Positions 26,495 through 36,335 are shown, counted from the stretch's first letter. The stretch is 62,875 nt of DNA from Pseudomonadota bacterium (GCA_018816865.1 JAHIUW010000037.1:1-62875); one strand, 5' to 3'. Notes: generated by a model not told the origin, from the sequence alone. Translations and numbers: made by a program.

Positions 26495-27448
26495 CTAGAA
26501 CGTTCTGGGGGTGAAATCCGATTCTTCAGACAACCGCTGCCACAGCTCGCGCTGCTCGGCGGAGAGTTCCTTGGGCGTCTTGACCATCACGCGCAGCATC
26601 TGATCGCCACGCCCGGGGCCGCTGCCCAGGCCCTTACCGCGCAAGCGCAGCTTCTGGCCGCTGGACACGCCCGCTGGGATCGTCATCTCCACCGTCCCAT
26701 CCAGGGTCGGCACCTGGACCGTGGCACCGAGGGCGGCCTCCCAGGGCGCCAGGGGCAGGTCCAGCACCAGGTTGACCCCTTCCACCTTGAACAGCCGATG
26801 GGGCTGAATGCGCAGCTTCATGAACAGGTCCCCGACCGGTCCGCCGCCAGTTCCGGGATTGCCCTGACCGGAGAGACGGATGCGCGCACCGTCCTTGACC
26901 CCGGCGGGGATGTTCACTTCCAGGTTCTTGGTCTTCATGATGGGCACGCCACCGGGTCCGGCCACGCGCTCCTGCATGGTCACATTCTTGGCCCCGCCGC
27001 GATAGGCCTCTTCCAGGGTCAGGTCCAGACTGGCCTCCACATCGCTGCCTCGCCGTGCGCCCCGTTGGAATCCACCGCCGAAGCCATCGAAGCCCCGGCT
27101 CCGGCCGCCACCCCCGGCCCCGAAGATGGTCTCGAAGAAGTCCGAAAACCCGTCGCCGCCGAACCCGCCTCCACCGCCGAAGCCATCGAAGCCCGGCGGG
27201 GGCTGGAAGTTCTGCCCATGCTGCCAGTTGGGGCCAAGCTGGTCATACATCCGGCGTTTTTCCGGATCCTTGAGCACCTCGTAGGCCTCGTTGGCCTCCT
27301 TGAACCTGGCTTCCGCCTTGGGGTCATCGGGATTCAGGTCGGGATGGCATTTTCGGGCCAGCTTTTTGTACGCCTTGGAAAGCTCCTCTTGGGAAGCTCC
27401 CCTGGCCACGCCCAACACCTGGTAATAGTCCTTGTATTCAACACTCAT
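26495..27448 (-). CDS. cbpA: DnaJ-type co-chaperone, CbpA class (no zinc finger)
   Basis: 317 aa from the ATG at 27448 with AAGGAG about 10 nt upstream; the longer frame to 27511 is not used. The J-domain (residues 1-70) has the essential HPD ([10 protein letters not shown]). A Gly/Phe-rich linker follows (about 85-135), then two C-terminal substrate-binding beta domains. The four CxxCxGxG zinc motifs of DnaJ are absent, so this is a class II (CbpA/DjlA-like) protein. It stimulates DnaK ATPase and delivers clients. It is the first gene of the cbpA-cbpM-clpB operon. Confidence 0.93.
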   Translation of the reverse strand: MSVEYKDYYQVLGVARGASQEELSKAYKKLARKCHPDLNPDDPKAEARFKEANEAYEVLKDPEKRRMYDQLGPNWQHGQNFQPPPGFDGFGGGGGFGGDGFSDFFETIFGAGGGGRSRGFDGFGGGFQRGARRGSDVEASLDLTLEEAYRGGAKNVTMQERVAGPGGVPIMKTKNLEVNIPAGVKDGARIRLSGQGNPGTGGGPVGDLFMKLRIQPHRLFKVEGVNLVLDLPLAPWEAALGATVQVPTLDGTVEMTIPAGVSSGQKLRLRGKGLGSGPGRGDQMLRVMVKTPKELSAEQRELWQRLSEESDFTPRTF

Positions 27449-27497
27449 CTCGTATAGCTCTCCTTGAACCGCCCGATATGATGGGGTGGCATGGGTT

Positions 27498-27525
27498 ACA
27501 ATAAGCCGCAAAAGCGTTCAGTCAA
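27498..27525 (-). promoter_or_regulatory. candidate promoter of the cbpA-cbpM-clpB operon
   Basis: On the minus strand TTGACT, a 16-nt spacer and TATTGT form a sigma-70-like promoter about 50-77 nt before the start. Nearer the start (27478-27486) CCCCATCAT resembles the sigma-32 -10 element, but its -35 partner is poor. No CIRCE element is present. Confidence 0.45.
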
Positions 27526-27560
27526 GTATCCAAGAGAGTTAAGGGGTCAAGCCTCACGCC

Positions 27561-28667
27561 ATGCTGAAAAGTCTTCCCGTCCTCATGTACCATTACATCA
27601 GCTCTTGGCCCAATTCCATCGCTGTCGCCCCCGAAGTCTTCGAGAGCCACCTGGAGGCCATGACCCAGGCCGGTTACAGGGGAATCTCCCTGGCCGAGGC
27701 CGAGGCCTACCTGCGTGACGGGCGTGAACTGCCCAAGGGTTCGGCGCTGATCACCTTTGACGACGGTTTTTTGGACAACTTCGTCTTCGCATGGCCCCTG
27801 TTGGAAAAGCACGGGCACAAGGGCACCGTCTTCACGGTGACCAACAAGATCGTGGACGAGGAGCATCCCCGCCCGACCTTGAAGGACGTCTGGGAAGGCT
27901 ATGTGGGCATGAACGAGCTGCCCCAGGTCAACATCCATGGAGGCCGGACAGGAGGCGAGGGTGTCCGCGTGCGCACGGACCTGTTCTTTTCCTGGAAAGA
28001 GGCCCGACTGATGGAAAACTCGGGCGTGATGTCCATGGCCGCCCATACCCACACCCACCGCTCGGTGTTCACCGGCCCGAATTTCAAGACTCTGTTCAAG
28101 CCCGGCGTGCGCCGCCGCACCTTCGACCGCATCGACCAGTACGTGATCTACGGACTGCCCGACTTCAGACGCGGCGCGGCCCTGGCCAACGAGGCCTTTC
28201 TGCCCTCCGAGGAGCTGTACGGCATCATCAGCGCCACTGTTCCCCAGGAATATGACGCCGCGAAACGCTTCTTCGCCGATCCGGGCAGGGAAGAGGAAAT
28301 CATGCGCCGCATCCAGGACCTGCCCCCCGAACGCCTGGGCCGCATGGAGACTCCCGCCGAGTACGAAGCCCGTATCCGCGCAGATCTGACCCTGTGCAAA
28401 CAGATCCAGGAGCGCGAGCTTGGCCGTCCGGTGCACTCCCTGGCCTGGCCCTGGGGAGAATTCAGCAAGCAGGCCCTGGACATCGCCAAGGAGCTGGGAT
28501 TCTCGGTCTTCTTCACCACGGCGCTGGGCCCCAATCTGCCGGGCAAGTCCGCGGACGCCGCCTACCGCTTCAAGGCCAAGAACAAGAGCGCCAAGTGGAT
28601 GATCTCGCGGCTGGGAATCTATTCCAAGCCCCTGACGGCCCGCGTGTACGGCACCCTGCACCGCTGA
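27561..28667 (+). CDS. polysaccharide deacetylase family protein
   Basis: 368 aa. The NodB-type fold shows LPVLMYHYI near the start, the metal-binding ITFDDGF (residues about 73-79) and the histidine motif HTHTHRS (about 168-174), supplying the Asp and two His metal ligands. It removes N-acetyl groups from a sugar polymer in the envelope or periphery. No signal peptide is visible, which argues for a cytoplasmic enzyme acting on sugar intermediates, or for an unseen export route. Unlike most family members it has a long middle section (about 100-160) between the two motifs. It is divergent from the chaperone operon and followed by its own terminator. Confidence 0.88.
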   Translation: MLKSLPVLMYHYISSWPNSIAVAPEVFESHLEAMTQAGYRGISLAEAEAYLRDGRELPKGSALITFDDGFLDNFVFAWPLLEKHGHKGTVFTVTNKIVDEEHPRPTLKDVWEGYVGMNELPQVNIHGGRTGGEGVRVRTDLFFSWKEARLMENSGVMSMAAHTHTHRSVFTGPNFKTLFKPGVRRRTFDRIDQYVIYGLPDFRRGAALANEAFLPSEELYGIISATVPQEYDAAKRFFADPGREEEIMRRIQDLPPERLGRMETPAEYEARIRADLTLCKQIQERELGRPVHSLAWPWGEFSKQALDIAKELGFSVFFTTALGPNLPGKSADAAYRFKAKNKSAKWMISRLGIYSKPLTARVYGTLHR

Positions 28668-28694
28668 CGGGCACCCCCGACCACCAACCCACGC

Positions 28695-28727
28695 AAAAGC
28701 CGCCGCCTGTATCCAGGCCGCGGCTTT
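28695..28727 (+). terminator. terminator after the polysaccharide deacetylase
   Basis: The arms AAAGCCGC / GCGGCTTT enclose a 16-nt loop that can extend the stem. Weak T tail. It may also end the convergent shikimate kinase transcript. Confidence 0.55.
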
Positions 28728-28754
28728 GCTCATATTGAATACCAGGGGACAGAT

Positions 28755-29399
28755 TCAGCGACGCCGCTTCATCAGCTCCACCAGCTGCATCTTCTCCTGG
28801 ACCTCGGCCACAAGCTCTTCCAAAGGCTCCTCGGCATGCAGCACGAACCTGGCGATCTCCATATACAGAGGATCACGCTCCTCGCGTAGCTGACCCATCT
28901 CCTCGGTCAGGGGCAGTTCCGTCAGAGGCGGACGGCTCGCGGGGTCCATGTCCCTAGTCAGCCTGCCCACCACCAGCAACGTGGTCGCCAGCAGATAGAA
29001 CACCGGCCCACCCTGCCGGAGCAAATCGCGGTTTTCCTCGGCCAGCACGATGCCCCCGCCGGTGGCGACCACCAGAGGCCTGCCGGCCACCTCGCGCAGG
29101 ACCTCGGTCTCCAGTCTGCGGAACTCGTCCCAGCCCTGGGCCTCGACGATCTCGGCGATACTGCGCCCAGCCTTCTGGACGACTAGCTGGTCCGTGTCAG
29201 CAAACGGCAGGCCCAGGCGTTCGGCCGCCAACCTGCCCAGGGAGGTCTTGCCGCTGGCCCGAAGCCCCACGAAGAACACGGTGTCCCCACCCATGGCAGG
29301 CTTGGGGCTGTCCCCCCTGCGATGGACAACGGTTTTGTCCGAGTCCTGGACTTCGATCTTCTTTTTCATGGCGTTTTTGGGGGTCTCATTGCGCGACAT
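28755..29399 (-). CDS. shikimate kinase-like protein with N-terminal extension
   Basis: 214 aa, about 40 residues longer than typical AroK/AroL because of a charged N-terminal extension (residues 1-38). The kinase core has Walker A GLRASGKTSLG, DTDQLV (substrate Asp), GGGIVL (the shikimate GGG) and the lid motif RPPLTELPL. It would phosphorylate shikimate at O3 in aromatic amino acid synthesis. The ATG at 29399 has AGGA about 8 nt upstream inside the end of the preceding aminotransferase gene, so the two are co-transcribed; inner ATGs at about 29369 or 29285 are possible. A second aroK may exist elsewhere, so the physiological substrate is not certain. Confidence 0.87.
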   Translation of the reverse strand: MSRNETPKNAMKKKIEVQDSDKTVVHRRGDSPKPAMGGDTVFFVGLRASGKTSLGRLAAERLGLPFADTDQLVVQKAGRSIAEIVEAQGWDEFRRLETEVLREVAGRPLVVATGGGIVLAEENRDLLRQGGPVFYLLATTLLVVGRLTRDMDPASRPPLTELPLTEEMGQLREERDPLYMEIARFVLHAEEPLEELVAEVQEKMQLVELMKRRR

Positions 29400-29408
29400 G
29401 GGCTTGTC

Positions 29409-30599
29409 CTATTTCCTGAGGTAAGCGTTGACGTATCGTTCCAGACGATCCAGGCCCTCGGCGATGTTCGCCAGCGAATTGGCGTAGGAAAATCGGAGGT
29501 AACCCTGGGCGCCTTCGCTGAAATCGATGCCCGGGGTCACGCCGATGTGGGCCTTGTCCAGGATGTCATAGGCCAGTGCCAGGGAGTCGGCAGCCTTGTC
29601 CGGGTTCAGGACCATGGCGTTGGCCAGGACATAGAACGCGCCCGTGGGCTCCACGGTGATGCCGAAGCCCATCTCCTTCAGACGAGCGATCATGAACCGG
29701 CGACGCTCGTCATAGGTGCTGCGCATCCGTTCGACATCTTCGGCCGTTTCCTTGAGGGCGGCGATGCCCGCCCACTGGGTGGGCGCGTTGGCGGAGATGA
29801 AGAAATTCTGGCTCATGATCTGCAAACCGCGCACAAACTCAGGCGGCGCAATGACGTAGCCCAGACGCCAGCCCGTCATGGCATACAGCTTGGAAAAGCC
29901 ATTGAACACAAAGGCCCGATCCGTGAACTCCAGGATCGAATGCTCACGATCCCCGCCGTAGACCAGACCGTGGTATATCTCGTCGGAGACCACGTAGGGC
30001 GCAAAACCGGCGATGGCCCGCATGCGATCCTCGGACAAGAGATTGCCCGTGGGGTTGGACGGCGAGTTGATCAGAATGCCCTGGGTGCGAGGTCCGAGAT
30101 GCTCGGCAATGGCCTCCGGACGGTACTGGAAACCGTCCTCCTCGAAGACTCGGACCTTGACGGGCCGCCCCCCCGCAAAGCGGATGAAGTTCGGGTAGCA
30201 GGCGTAGTGCGGGTCGGAGATGATGACCTCATCCCCCTCCTCCAGCAACGCGGCAAAGGTCAGCATCATGGCGGGCGAGGTGCCCTGGGTCACGACGATC
30301 TGTTCCGGCGAGACCTGCACACCGTAGCGAGCGTGATAATGCTCAGCAATGGCCTCTCGCAGTTCAAGCAGCCCCTTGGAATGGGTGTAGTGTGTCTGCC
30401 CGTCGCGTAGGGCACGCTCAGCGGCCTCGATCACCGCGGCGGGGGTATCAAAGTCCGGCTCGCCGACTTCCATGTGGATCACGGAAATGCCCTCGCGCTC
30501 CATGCGGTGGGCCTTTTCCAGGATTTCCATCACCAGGAACGGCGTCAGATCACAGACTTTCTCGGAGCAGGCACTCTTTTCGAGTGGAGTGGACGACAT
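29409..30599 (-). CDS. class I/II PLP aminotransferase (aspartate/aromatic type)
   Basis: 396 aa, full length for fold-type I transaminases. PLP lysine in NGFSKLYAMTGWRLGY, SNPTGN substrate/PLP site, VSDEIYHGLVY with the PLP-ring Asp, and the C-terminal LRFSYA arginine that binds the alpha-carboxylate. It moves amino groups between an amino acid and a 2-oxoacid, so it can supply 2-oxoacids to the Ior or Kor enzymes. The specificity (aspartate, alanine or aromatic) cannot be read from the sequence. It leads the pair with the shikimate kinase-like gene, which leans towards aromatic metabolism, but this is inference. Confidence 0.93.
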   Translation of the reverse strand: MSSTPLEKSACSEKVCDLTPFLVMEILEKAHRMEREGISVIHMEVGEPDFDTPAAVIEAAERALRDGQTHYTHSKGLLELREAIAEHYHARYGVQVSPEQIVVTQGTSPAMMLTFAALLEEGDEVIISDPHYACYPNFIRFAGGRPVKVRVFEEDGFQYRPEAIAEHLGPRTQGILINSPSNPTGNLLSEDRMRAIAGFAPYVVSDEIYHGLVYGGDREHSILEFTDRAFVFNGFSKLYAMTGWRLGYVIAPPEFVRGLQIMSQNFFISANAPTQWAGIAALKETAEDVERMRSTYDERRRFMIARLKEMGFGITVEPTGAFYVLANAMVLNPDKAADSLALAYDILDKAHIGVTPGIDFSEGAQGYLRFSYANSLANIAEGLDRLERYVNAYLRK

Positions 30600-30894
30600 G
30601 GCAACCCTGTTGTCGCTGGAAGTTGCCGTACGCCAAACGGCACACGGTGGGCTTTTGTGTACCCCTCCCCACGTCGGGAATCAATAGCCGATGGCCCTGT
30701 CGGCTCATTACCCGACCCGGAAAGGGATGCGGCAACACATGCTCGTCGACTTTTTGAATAACCGCAGGGGCATTGGTCCAGGCGTCGGGGGCTCGAGTGC
30801 CCCATTCACAACGCATTGCCTGAAAACAACTGCCGCTCATCCACATGTGAATGGGTGGAACCGCTGAGAATCCACTGTTTTCAAGCCTTCCCTC
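30600..30894. other. intergenic stretch without a recognised gene
   Basis: About 360 nt separate the aminotransferase start and the next gene. Apart from the promoter at 30895-30924 I see no convincing open frame, RNA gene or repeat. Both-strand frames here have no ribosome sites. Confidence 0.5.
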
Positions 30895-30924
30895 TTGACG
30901 CGCCGGAGAAGATCACCCTAAAAT
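30895..30924 (+). promoter_or_regulatory. sigma-70 promoter of the 990-residue protein gene
   Basis: TTGACG (30895-30900), an 18-nt spacer and TAAAAT (30919-30924), about 40 nt before the ATG at 30964. Confidence 0.6.
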
Positions 30925-30963
30925 CAGACTGTTTTACTCGACCACTCCCAACCCAAGCCAGAC

Positions 30964-33936
30964 ATGACGCGACAACCGAGCCTTTCAGAAAAATTCATCA
31001 GGAAAATGAGTGACGCCTACATCCGACTCAGCTCGGAAGTGGAGGACGAGGGCGAGGTCATCCGCCGTTTCGAGGCCTTCATCAAGAAAGCCCTGAACAT
31101 GCTCGGGCTCAAGATTTCAGCCGACACACTGGAAGAACGCAGCCAAAAGATCGCCCGTGCCGCCATCCGGCACGCCAAGCGTGAAGTGGAACGCCGCCAA
31201 TACCTGCTGGACCTGAAGCTCGGGGGCAAGGGCGGCTACACTATCAACTTCCTGCCGGACCTGCGCATCCCCAATACCCCGGAGACCGAAACCCGCTGGC
31301 GGGAGTTTCTGGAAACCCTGGCCGCCAAGACCCGCATCGGAACCGACAAGGAAACGGGGCAGATCGGTGTGCTCTATAGGGACGGACAGTGGTTGGGCAA
31401 CCTGATGCTGGCCGACGAAGTGCGCTCCTTCAGCCTCATCCCCGATATCCACACCGTGCGGGGCGACCTGATCGCGCGCGGCGCGCTCAAGGTGCATTCG
31501 GATTTCACGCATGAGGTCCTGGTCTTGGGGGGGATGCATCTGCACCACGACATCCTGCGCCAGGACCCACCCAGGCTGGCCTTCAGGGGCGCGCTGACCC
31601 TGTATGGCTTTCGCTCATTCCTGGACGTGGCGGTGCATCCCGAAAGGATGAAGCTTTGGGGCGTCGGCCCCGGCACCGAAGTCAACGTCCGCAACGATCA
31701 CTTCGAATTCATCGAGAATCCGCCCGGAAAAGGCACCCTCTATGTGCTCAAGGGCCTCAACGTCCTGAGTTCCTTCCACTGGCATGGGGAGAGTTGGGAA
31801 CGCATCGCACAAGAGCGTATCGACCCCGACCTGTTCGAAGCGCTATATGCTCGCCTGCACCGCATCTGCCTGGTCCTGGGGCTGGGCGCAGACTTCATCG
31901 CCAAGAGCGTCTCGCGCATGCCCGACAACATCGACAGGCTGACGCTGTATCTGGTCCTGTCCCTGCAAGGTGCTTCCAACAAGGACAAGGAAAACCCCGA
32001 ACGTGCTGCGACCCTGCGCCTGCTCGACGGCCTGACGGCCTTGAGGGCTCCCTTCTCCCGGAAACGGGTGCAAACCCAGCCCGTGGAAGCGGCCCTCAAG
32101 TCCTTCACCATCGAGGATGCCGAGCAGACCGCCACCCAGACCTCCCAACCCAGAACCAAGATCAACGAAAAGCTGATCCGTAGCGATCTTGCGCTCGTCA
32201 CCCGCTGCAAGGACGAGGCTTTGTCCACGGAGGTTTTCTTCGACAACGGATTGCGGACCCTCCAATCCTTGCTGCTGGCCTTTGATTCCGAAGACATGCG
32301 TAAGCGACTCATGGCCGCGTTCCTACCATTGTTGCAGGCCTTCGACGCCCTGGCGGGCAAGCTTGACGAACCCCATCGCCCCCGATTTCTGGACCTGCTG
32401 AAGAACCCCAAGGAGACCCTGCGCACCCTGGAACAGGGTTTGGTGCCCTACGGCGGCAAATTCAATACAAACGATCTGCAAGCCGAACTCAACGACGTCT
32501 CCCAGCTGTCCATTAAGGAGATCTGCCGACGCATCACCAGCATCCCCTTCCAGTCGGATGAGGAAGCCTACGCAAACGATGAGGCCCTACTGCGCAAGCT
32601 CTATGAACTCAAGACGCTGGAATGCACTGAACTGGAGTTCGATCCGGGACGAGTCCTGGCCCTGCTGCTGCCCAAACTGGCCTCCCATGGCGCACGATTG
32701 CTGGATGAGGCCAGACAGGTGCTGCTGCACCGTATGGCCCGCGGCCCCGTGGCCCTGGGGCTGGGCCAACGACTGGAGGGCCTGCCCCCCGAGCAATGTC
32801 TGACGGAGCTTCGGTCCTGGTACCGCACTCTGCTTGCCGTGGCGCAGGCCTACAACGGGCTGACCGTCACGGATGAAAACTCGGACCGGGAGAGCGAACG
32901 CAAGGCCAAGGAAATGGCCATGGTCACCCTGCCCCCGCACATCAGCCGTGAGATCAACAACCGTCTGAAGCGCACGGCCCTGCTCTGGGGATTGGGTGGC
33001 GAATTCCTCAACCCCCTCGACGCGGCCCTGGCGGACAACCTGCACCGAGTGGAATTTTACCTGGCGCTGACCTTGGGAAACACCCCGGCCGCGCCGCGCT
33101 GCATCCTGAGCAAAGACGACAGGACCCTGGTGGAGGAGGCCGTCAGCCGCCTGCACACCCTGCGCAACTGCCTGGACACAGCCGATGGCCAAGAAGCCCA
33201 AGCCGCGCTCACGGGCCTGAAGGACGGGGTGCTTGAGCGGCTGGCAACCATCTTCGCCAAACCGCGGCACAAGGTGGAGACCTTTGCCCTGCGCAAGGAC
33301 AGGGACTACCTGGAAGGCCTTGGGGACATCCAGCAAACCATGGAGAAGGTCTTCGTCTCGTCAGGCAGGTTCCTGCTCTTCGCCAACACCTGCATGGAGT
33401 CCAACGAGGTCAAGCGCGCGATCTCCAACTACATCAAGCCAATCTATTTCGCCCTGGCCAAACTGGGCTCCGTCGCCGACGGGATCACAACCAACGACCT
33501 GCTGCGGAACACCTGCGACCCGGACGATTTTCTGAACCGCCTGACCCTCTCCGGCAAGGACAAGGAAGCCCAGGCCATCGAAGAAGCGCTGACCAAGATC
33601 TGCGCAAAGCCCATTGAGAGCCTCGTGTCCGACCTGCGCAAATCCGCTACGGCAGAAACCGAGGGCGAACTTGGGCGCGACCACGAATTCCTCGGCCAGG
33701 TACTGGCCCTCAAGGGAGCGTCCCTGGGCACCCTGCAGCTGGACACGAAACGCACCGCCACTCTGCTCTTGCTGAACCTGGAGTCCCATCTCGCCAGCCG
33801 GGTCAAGAACATGTTCGCTGCCGGCCAACTCGCCGGCCGCCCCACCAAACGCATCGTGACCATGATCCTGGAACGCCTGAAGTGGGAGTTCGACATCATC
33901 CGCGCCTACAACACGCAGACCAACGTTCCCCGCTGA
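30964..33936 (+). CDS. large protein of unknown family with internal duplication
   Basis: 990 aa; I do not recognise a family. It is charged, soluble and mostly helical, without signal peptide, membrane segments or nucleotide motifs. Residues about 1-290 mix helices with a beta-rich part (LPDLRIPNTPETETRW, VLVLGGMHLHHDILR). Two related halves follow. RLHRICLVLGLGADFI... (about 296-338) resembles NRLKRTALLWGLGGEF... (about 666-708): each is a helix with LGLG/GLGG, then a ...DNI/LHRV-x-x-YLxLxLxxx helix. The downstream Leu-rich helices also correspond loosely. The alternative start at 31006 has AGGA too close. It is not operonic with the neighbours: own promoter upstream, 153 nt to the next gene. 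The fold suggests a scaffold or regulator. Confidence 0.85.
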   Translation: MTRQPSLSEKFIRKMSDAYIRLSSEVEDEGEVIRRFEAFIKKALNMLGLKISADTLEERSQKIARAAIRHAKREVERRQYLLDLKLGGKGGYTINFLPDLRIPNTPETETRWREFLETLAAKTRIGTDKETGQIGVLYRDGQWLGNLMLADEVRSFSLIPDIHTVRGDLIARGALKVHSDFTHEVLVLGGMHLHHDILRQDPPRLAFRGALTLYGFRSFLDVAVHPERMKLWGVGPGTEVNVRNDHFEFIENPPGKGTLYVLKGLNVLSSFHWHGESWERIAQERIDPDLFEALYARLHRICLVLGLGADFIAKSVSRMPDNIDRLTLYLVLSLQGASNKDKENPERAATLRLLDGLTALRAPFSRKRVQTQPVEAALKSFTIEDAEQTATQTSQPRTKINEKLIRSDLALVTRCKDEALSTEVFFDNGLRTLQSLLLAFDSEDMRKRLMAAFLPLLQAFDALAGKLDEPHRPRFLDLLKNPKETLRTLEQGLVPYGGKFNTNDLQAELNDVSQLSIKEICRRITSIPFQSDEEAYANDEALLRKLYELKTLECTELEFDPGRVLALLLPKLASHGARLLDEARQVLLHRMARGPVALGLGQRLEGLPPEQCLTELRSWYRTLLAVAQAYNGLTVTDENSDRESERKAKEMAMVTLPPHISREINNRLKRTALLWGLGGEFLNPLDAALADNLHRVEFYLALTLGNTPAAPRCILSKDDRTLVEEAVSRLHTLRNCLDTADGQEAQAALTGLKDGVLERLATIFAKPRHKVETFALRKDRDYLEGLGDIQQTMEKVFVSSGRFLLFANTCMESNEVKRAISNYIKPIYFALAKLGSVADGITTNDLLRNTCDPDDFLNRLTLSGKDKEAQAIEEALTKICAKPIESLVSDLRKSATAETEGELGRDHEFLGQVLALKGASLGTLQLDTKRTATLLLLNLESHLASRVKNMFAAGQLAGRPTKRIVTMILERLKWEFDIIRAYNTQTNVPR

Positions 33937-34089
33937 TCACCCGCTCCCCGGTGACCGGAAACGCAGCCCGACAGTAGCTCACCAGCCCCGCGCCCCTGCG
34001 CGGCCCCCTTAAATTTCAGTTGTCATTTCGGCCTGCAAGCAGCATATTGGAGGCAGAAAAGCTACTACTCCCAGCACCCGGAGTCCGGC

Positions 34090-34446
34090 ATGCCTTTGCC
34101 CAGAGAAATCGAAAACACCATCAATCACCTCGCTGTCCTGGTGCGCAACATGGGTGCGGCCCATGGCCCCCAGCCCGTGAGACAGCGCTGGTGGGTGCTG
34201 CTGCGGGGAGAGCCTCTCGACCCGGAGGACCTGACCATGCGCGACGCCGCCCGTGAGCGACTGCGCCAACTGGCCTTGCAAAAAGGCCTGCGCCTGCACG
34301 AATGCATCTGGGTCTGGGACGAAACCAACGCGGCCCAACTGGTGGCGGGCCGGTTCGACGACCCCGACCAGGCCTGGTCCCGGGCCAGACAGCTTCAGGC
34401 CAAGGGGCTTGACGCATATGTGGTCGAAGCCATGTCCGACACTTAG
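34090..34446 (+). CDS. small hypothetical protein
   Basis: 118 aa, not recognised. The ATG has GGAG about 6 nt upstream. It is rich in Arg, Leu and Trp (RQRWWVLLRGEPLDPED near residue 35), with an alpha-helical basic middle and a C-terminal half (AWSRARQLQAKGLDAYVVEAM) somewhat like an alpha-beta SPOR or single-strand-binding fold, but no diagnostic motif. No signal peptide or membrane helix. It lies between the 990-residue protein and the ClC gene (51 nt downstream), with which it could be co-transcribed. Confidence 0.65.
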   Translation: MPLPREIENTINHLAVLVRNMGAAHGPQPVRQRWWVLLRGEPLDPEDLTMRDAARERLRQLALQKGLRLHECIWVWDETNAAQLVAGRFDDPDQAWSRARQLQAKGLDAYVVEAMSDT

Positions 34447-34497
34447 CCAACCCGAGGATCGCCCAGGAACGACAGCAGGAGGACCGAACCCCACGCC

Positions 34498-36255
34498 ATG
34501 ATACGCAACACCTGCCGCGAAATCATCATCGGCTTCACACGGTTCTGCATGGAGCAGCACATCTTCAACCTGCTGCTCGCCATCTTCATCGGCGCCCTGT
34601 CCGGCTGGGGCGCGATCCTGTTCCAGCACATCCTGCAGGCCTCACAATTCGCCTTCTACCAGAATTCCAACGATATCCTGACCTTCCACAACAGTGTCCC
34701 CGCCTGGAAACTGGCGCTGTTGCCCGCCGTCGGCGGGCTGCTGGTGGGCCTGCTGGTGCACTTTGGCGCACGCGAGGCCAAGGGCCACGGCGTACCCGAG
34801 GTCATGGCCGCCCTGGCCCTGGAAGGCGGGCGCATCCGCAAGCGCGTGGCCCTGGTCAAGATCCTGGCCTCGGCCATCTGCATCGGCTCAGGCGGCTCAT
34901 CGGGGCGTGAGGGACCCATGGTCCAGATCGGGTCCAGCATCGGTTCGTCCGTGGGCCAGCTGGCCGGGGTCACGGTGATGCACCAGCGGACCATGGTCGG
35001 CTGCGGTGCGGCCGCGGGCATCGCCGCCACCTTCAACGCTCCCATCGCAGGAGTCTTGTTCGCCCTGGAAATCATCATCGGCGATTTCGGGCTGACGTCC
35101 TTCTCCCCGGTGGTCATTTCCTCGGTCACGGCCACGGCCATTTCACGCTACTACTGGGGCGATCTGCCCAACTTTTCCATCCCGACCTACGAGATCTTCT
35201 CCGGATGGGAATTCGGCCTCTACCCCCTGCTGGGAGTGTTGGCCGCATTGGTCGCCGTGGCCTTCATCATCGTGCTCTACAAGGCCGAGGACGTCTTCGA
35301 GGGGCTGCCTCTGCCCGAATGGCTCAAGCCCGCGTTGGGCGGGCTGATGCTGGGGCTCATCGTCCTGGTCTGGCCCGAGGCCTTCGGCGTGGGCTACGGG
35401 GCCATGAACTTGGCCCTGCACAGCCAGATGACCGGGCTGATGCTCCTGGCCCTGGTCTTCGTTAAGATTTCAGCCACCTCGCTGACCCTTGGCTCGGGCG
35501 GTTCCGGCGGCATCTTCGCCCCCTCGCTGTTCATCGGGGCCATGACCGGGGGATTCTTCGGCTGGGGGGCGGGGCTCCTGTTCCCGGGTATTGCGCCCCC
35601 GGGGGCCTATGCCCTGGTGGGCATGGGGGCCGTGGTGGCAGGCACCACCCACGCGCCCATCACCGCCATCCTGATCATCTTCGAGATGACCGGTGACTAC
35701 AAGATCATCCTGCCGATGATGATCACCTGCATCCTGGCGACCATCGTGGCCTCGGCCTTGAAGCGCGACTCCATCTACACCTTGAAGCTCAGGCGGCGCG
35801 GCATCGAGATCGCTGGAGGCATGGAGCAGAATATCCTGCGCTCCCTGACAGTCCACCAGTTCATGACCGGCGGGGTGACCACCGTGCCCGAGGCCATGCC
35901 GCTGATCGACATCATCCGCACCTTCAAGCACGACAATGTGCCCTACCTCCATGTCACGGGCTCCAGGGACGAACTGACGGGCATCATCTCCTTCCGCGAC
36001 ATCCGGCCCCTGCTCAGGGAGGACGGCCTGCACTACCTGGTCATCGCCAAGGACGTGGGCACACGCAACCCCGCCACAGTCGAACCCGGGGACAACATCC
36101 AGAAGGCCATGCGCATCATGAGCGCACGCGGCATCTCGCAACTGCCGGTCGTGGAGGCCTCGGGCAGCGGACGCGTGGTAGGTGCGCTGCAGCAAAAGGA
36201 CGTGCTGATGGCCTATGACAAGGCCATTGTCCGTCGGGAAATCGAAGGGGTCTAG
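34498..36255 (+). CDS. ClC-family chloride channel/transporter with C-terminal CBS pair
   Basis: 585 aa. About ten membrane segments carry the ClC selectivity motifs: GHGVPEV (where EcClC has GSGIP), GREGPMVQIG with the gating Glu (about residue 140), and GGIFAPSLFIGA (about 337). The last 150 residues are two CBS domains (TGIISFRDIRPLL, then VVGALQQKDVLM) that bind adenine nucleotides and regulate transport. It moves Cl-, or another anion in exchange for protons, across the inner membrane. AGGAGGA lies 15 nt before the ATG at 34498, rather far; an internal start near 34549 is the alternative. Confidence 0.92.
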   Translation: MIRNTCREIIIGFTRFCMEQHIFNLLLAIFIGALSGWGAILFQHILQASQFAFYQNSNDILTFHNSVPAWKLALLPAVGGLLVGLLVHFGAREAKGHGVPEVMAALALEGGRIRKRVALVKILASAICIGSGGSSGREGPMVQIGSSIGSSVGQLAGVTVMHQRTMVGCGAAAGIAATFNAPIAGVLFALEIIIGDFGLTSFSPVVISSVTATAISRYYWGDLPNFSIPTYEIFSGWEFGLYPLLGVLAALVAVAFIIVLYKAEDVFEGLPLPEWLKPALGGLMLGLIVLVWPEAFGVGYGAMNLALHSQMTGLMLLALVFVKISATSLTLGSGGSGGIFAPSLFIGAMTGGFFGWGAGLLFPGIAPPGAYALVGMGAVVAGTTHAPITAILIIFEMTGDYKIILPMMITCILATIVASALKRDSIYTLKLRRRGIEIAGGMEQNILRSLTVHQFMTGGVTTVPEAMPLIDIIRTFKHDNVPYLHVTGSRDELTGIISFRDIRPLLREDGLHYLVIAKDVGTRNPATVEPGDNIQKAMRIMSARGISQLPVVEASGSGRVVGALQQKDVLMAYDKAIVRREIEGV

Positions 36256-36335
36256 AGACCTTGACACAGCCACCCGGGCTGGGAGACAAAACCGGAAAGT
36301 CCATCTCCACCGCCCAACCAGTCAAAGGACCATCC

